DNA of 64,000 nt from Urophycis tenuis (taxonomy: Eukaryota > Chordata > Actinopteri > Gadiformes > Phycidae). Positions 62,605 to 64,000 of this stretch are shown here, one piece after another. Numbering within the stretch: position 1 is the stretch's first letter; each line of letters opens with the position of its first letter. The notes below the pieces were generated by a model. The model did not search any database. It was not told the DNA's origin and saw only the letters and a program-made list of their open reading frames with translations. The position numbers and the translations under genes were made by a program. The stretch lies in the NCBI GenBank assembly GCA_036785325.1, contig JAXIVH010000120.1, forward strand, positions 362,034 through 426,033, given 5' to 3'.

Positions 62605-64000
62605 ATCTTCAGATACTGTGTGTGGAGCGTACCAACCCGGACTCCTTAGTTATTGTCGTTGGTGAATTTAACAAAGGAAACCTCACTCACGAACTCCCTA
62701 AATATAGACAGTTTATTAAATGCCTGACCAGAGAGGAGAACATTCTGGATCACTGTTACACCACAGTCAGGGATGCCTATCACGCCGTCCCCCGTGCTGC
62801 ACTGGGTCACTCTGACCACGTCATGGTCCACCTGATTCCTGCGTACAGGCAGAAATTAAAGCTCTGCAAACCTGTAGTGAGGACATCAAAGAAGTGGACC
62901 AGAAAGGCCGTGGAGGATCTCCAGGCGTGTTTGGACTCTACTGACTGGGATGTGTTCAGGACTGCTACCAACAGTCTGGATGAGTACGCAGAGGCTGTGA
63001 CGTCCTACATCAGTTTCTGTGAGGACAGCTGTATTCCAACACGCACGGCGAGTTACAACAATGACAAACCCTGGTTCACAGCCAAACTCAGAAGGTTAAG
63101 GTTGGATAAGGAAGTTGCCTTCAGGAGTGGGGACAAAGACAGATATAATGAGGCAAAGTACAAGTTTAGCAAGGCGGTGAAAGAGGCTAAACGACTGTAC
63201 TCTGAGAAGCTCCAACACCACTTCTCAGCCAACGACTCTGCGTCTGTCTGGAAAGGGCTTAGGCAAATCACCAACTACAAGCCTAAAGCCCCCCACTCCA
63301 TCAACGACCATTGTCTGGCCAATGACCTGAACGAGTTATACTGCCGCTTTGAAAGACAAAGGGACAGTCCTGCAACCATCCCCCATGACACCTCCCAACA
63401 GCTCCAGCTTATCACCTCCACCTCCCCCACCTCAGTGGGGGCCTGGGCACCTCCACCAATGCCAAACTTAAAGGCCCCCTCCTCGACCCCCCCACCCACC
63501 TCAGTGACGACTCTTTCCATCCATGAGAGGGACGTCAACAAACTCTTCAGGAGACAGAACCCCCGGAAAGCTGCTGGACCGGATTCTGCCAGTGTTCACA
63601 GACATTTTCAACACCTCACTGGAGACATGTCACGTGCCAGCCTGCTTCAAGACCTCTACCATAATTCCTGTCCCCAAGAAGTCAAGGACCACAGGACTTA
63701 ACGACTTCAGACCCGTCGCCCTGACCTCTGTGGTTATGAAGTCCTTTGAGCGCCTTGTGCTCTCACACCTGAAAGGCATCACCGACCCCCTCCTGGACCC
63801 CCTGCAGTTTGCCTACAGAGCCAACAGGTCTGTAGATGATGCAGTCAACTTGGCCTTCCACTTCATCCTCCAGCACCTGGACTCCGCAGGAACCTATGCC
63901 AGGATCCTGTTTGTGGATTTCAGCTCTGCTTTCAACACCATCATCCCGGCTCTGCTTCAGGAGAAGCTCTCCCAGCTTAGTGTGCCTGACTCCACCTGCA
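62605..64000 (+). mobile_element. LINE E, 5'-truncated, runs off the window
   Basis: Same family as LINE C, plus strand. It begins within the endonuclease at about 62617 and continues past 64000. Confidence 0.8.
62617..64000 (+). pseudogene. LINE E endonuclease-RT, partial and broken
   Basis: First PDSLVIVVGEFNKGNL and [11 protein letters not shown] of the endonuclease, then the linker (NDKPWFTAKLRRLRLDKE, WKGLRQITNYKPKAP) and RT start RQNPRKAAGPDS near 63550. A deletion of about 45 bases at about 63590 shifts the frame; RT continues in a second frame with TSTIIPVPKKSRTTGLNDF, RPVALTSVVMKSFERL, FAYRANRSVDDAVN and FVDFSSAFNTIIP up to the window edge. The catalytic box lies beyond 64000. Confidence 0.8.

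Overview
The window reads as teleost fish genomic DNA. The evidence is (i) a minus-strand cluster of novel immune-type receptor (NITR) genes, a family known only from bony fishes, and (ii) the repeat content: jockey-group LINEs of the Rex1/L2 kind with microsatellite tails, fish-type tRNA-derived SINEs, several Ty3/gypsy LTR families and non-autonomous DNA transposons. Genes have spliced eukaryotic exons. No bacterial features, rRNA or tRNA genes were seen.

The only cellular genes I can defend are the NITRs. Copy 1 (26509-28840) is complete: six exons encode a 347-residue inhibitory receptor with a signal peptide, an N-terminal V-like Ig domain, a second Ig domain with six cysteines and a germline J-like FGNGT motif, a transmembrane exon, and a tail with two ITIM-type motifs (LNYAAL, SLYSAV). 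Copy 2 (49667-51195) has almost identical Ig exons, but a 2-bp deletion in the transmembrane exon ends the protein just inside the membrane, and its tail exons are damaged or missing. Copy 3 (59399-61741) is more divergent. It keeps both ITIMs in the DNA, but a 1-bp deletion just after the transmembrane segment puts them out of frame. Relics of three more copies lie at about 4573-4629, 13640-14102 and 19885-20335. The flanks repeat with them (a promoter block with CCAAT and TATA motifs, intergenic segments, and a degenerate roughly 20-bp minisatellite), so the locus is a decayed tandem array of NITR units. Two intronic SINE remnants give conflicting relationships among the copies, which points to gene conversion.

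Most of the rest is transposable elements inserted into that array. Left to right: the 3' part of an LTR (1-867); an ACGTC-rich repeat; a possible orphan terminal exon (2050-2171); a gypsy pol relic (2400-4072); a foldback element flanked by TTAA (5337-6261); two head-to-head LINEs (A minus, B plus; 6386-12790); a SINE; LINE C (15260-18370); a solo LTR (18922-19313); a gypsy element with a tRNA-Leu-type primer site (20684-25955); a young gypsy element with two 1232-bp LTRs and a tRNA-Ser-like primer site (31772-39672); LINE F; a third, divergent gypsy element (41217-47940) holding a solo LTR and an L2 LINE that itself holds a MITE; LINE D with an uninterrupted endonuclease-RT frame (51576-54990); a solo LTR (55314-56475); a SINE carrying a 120-bp patch copied from nearby; and LINE E, which runs off the right edge.

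In function, the NITRs would act at the surface of lymphoid or NK-like cells, recruiting SH2 phosphatases through the ITIMs (family knowledge). The repeats appear to have driven duplication, truncation and possibly regulatory change of the cluster. All coordinates come from reading the sequence; exon limits rest on GT/AG sites and matching phases, and repeat edges without target-site duplications are approximate.
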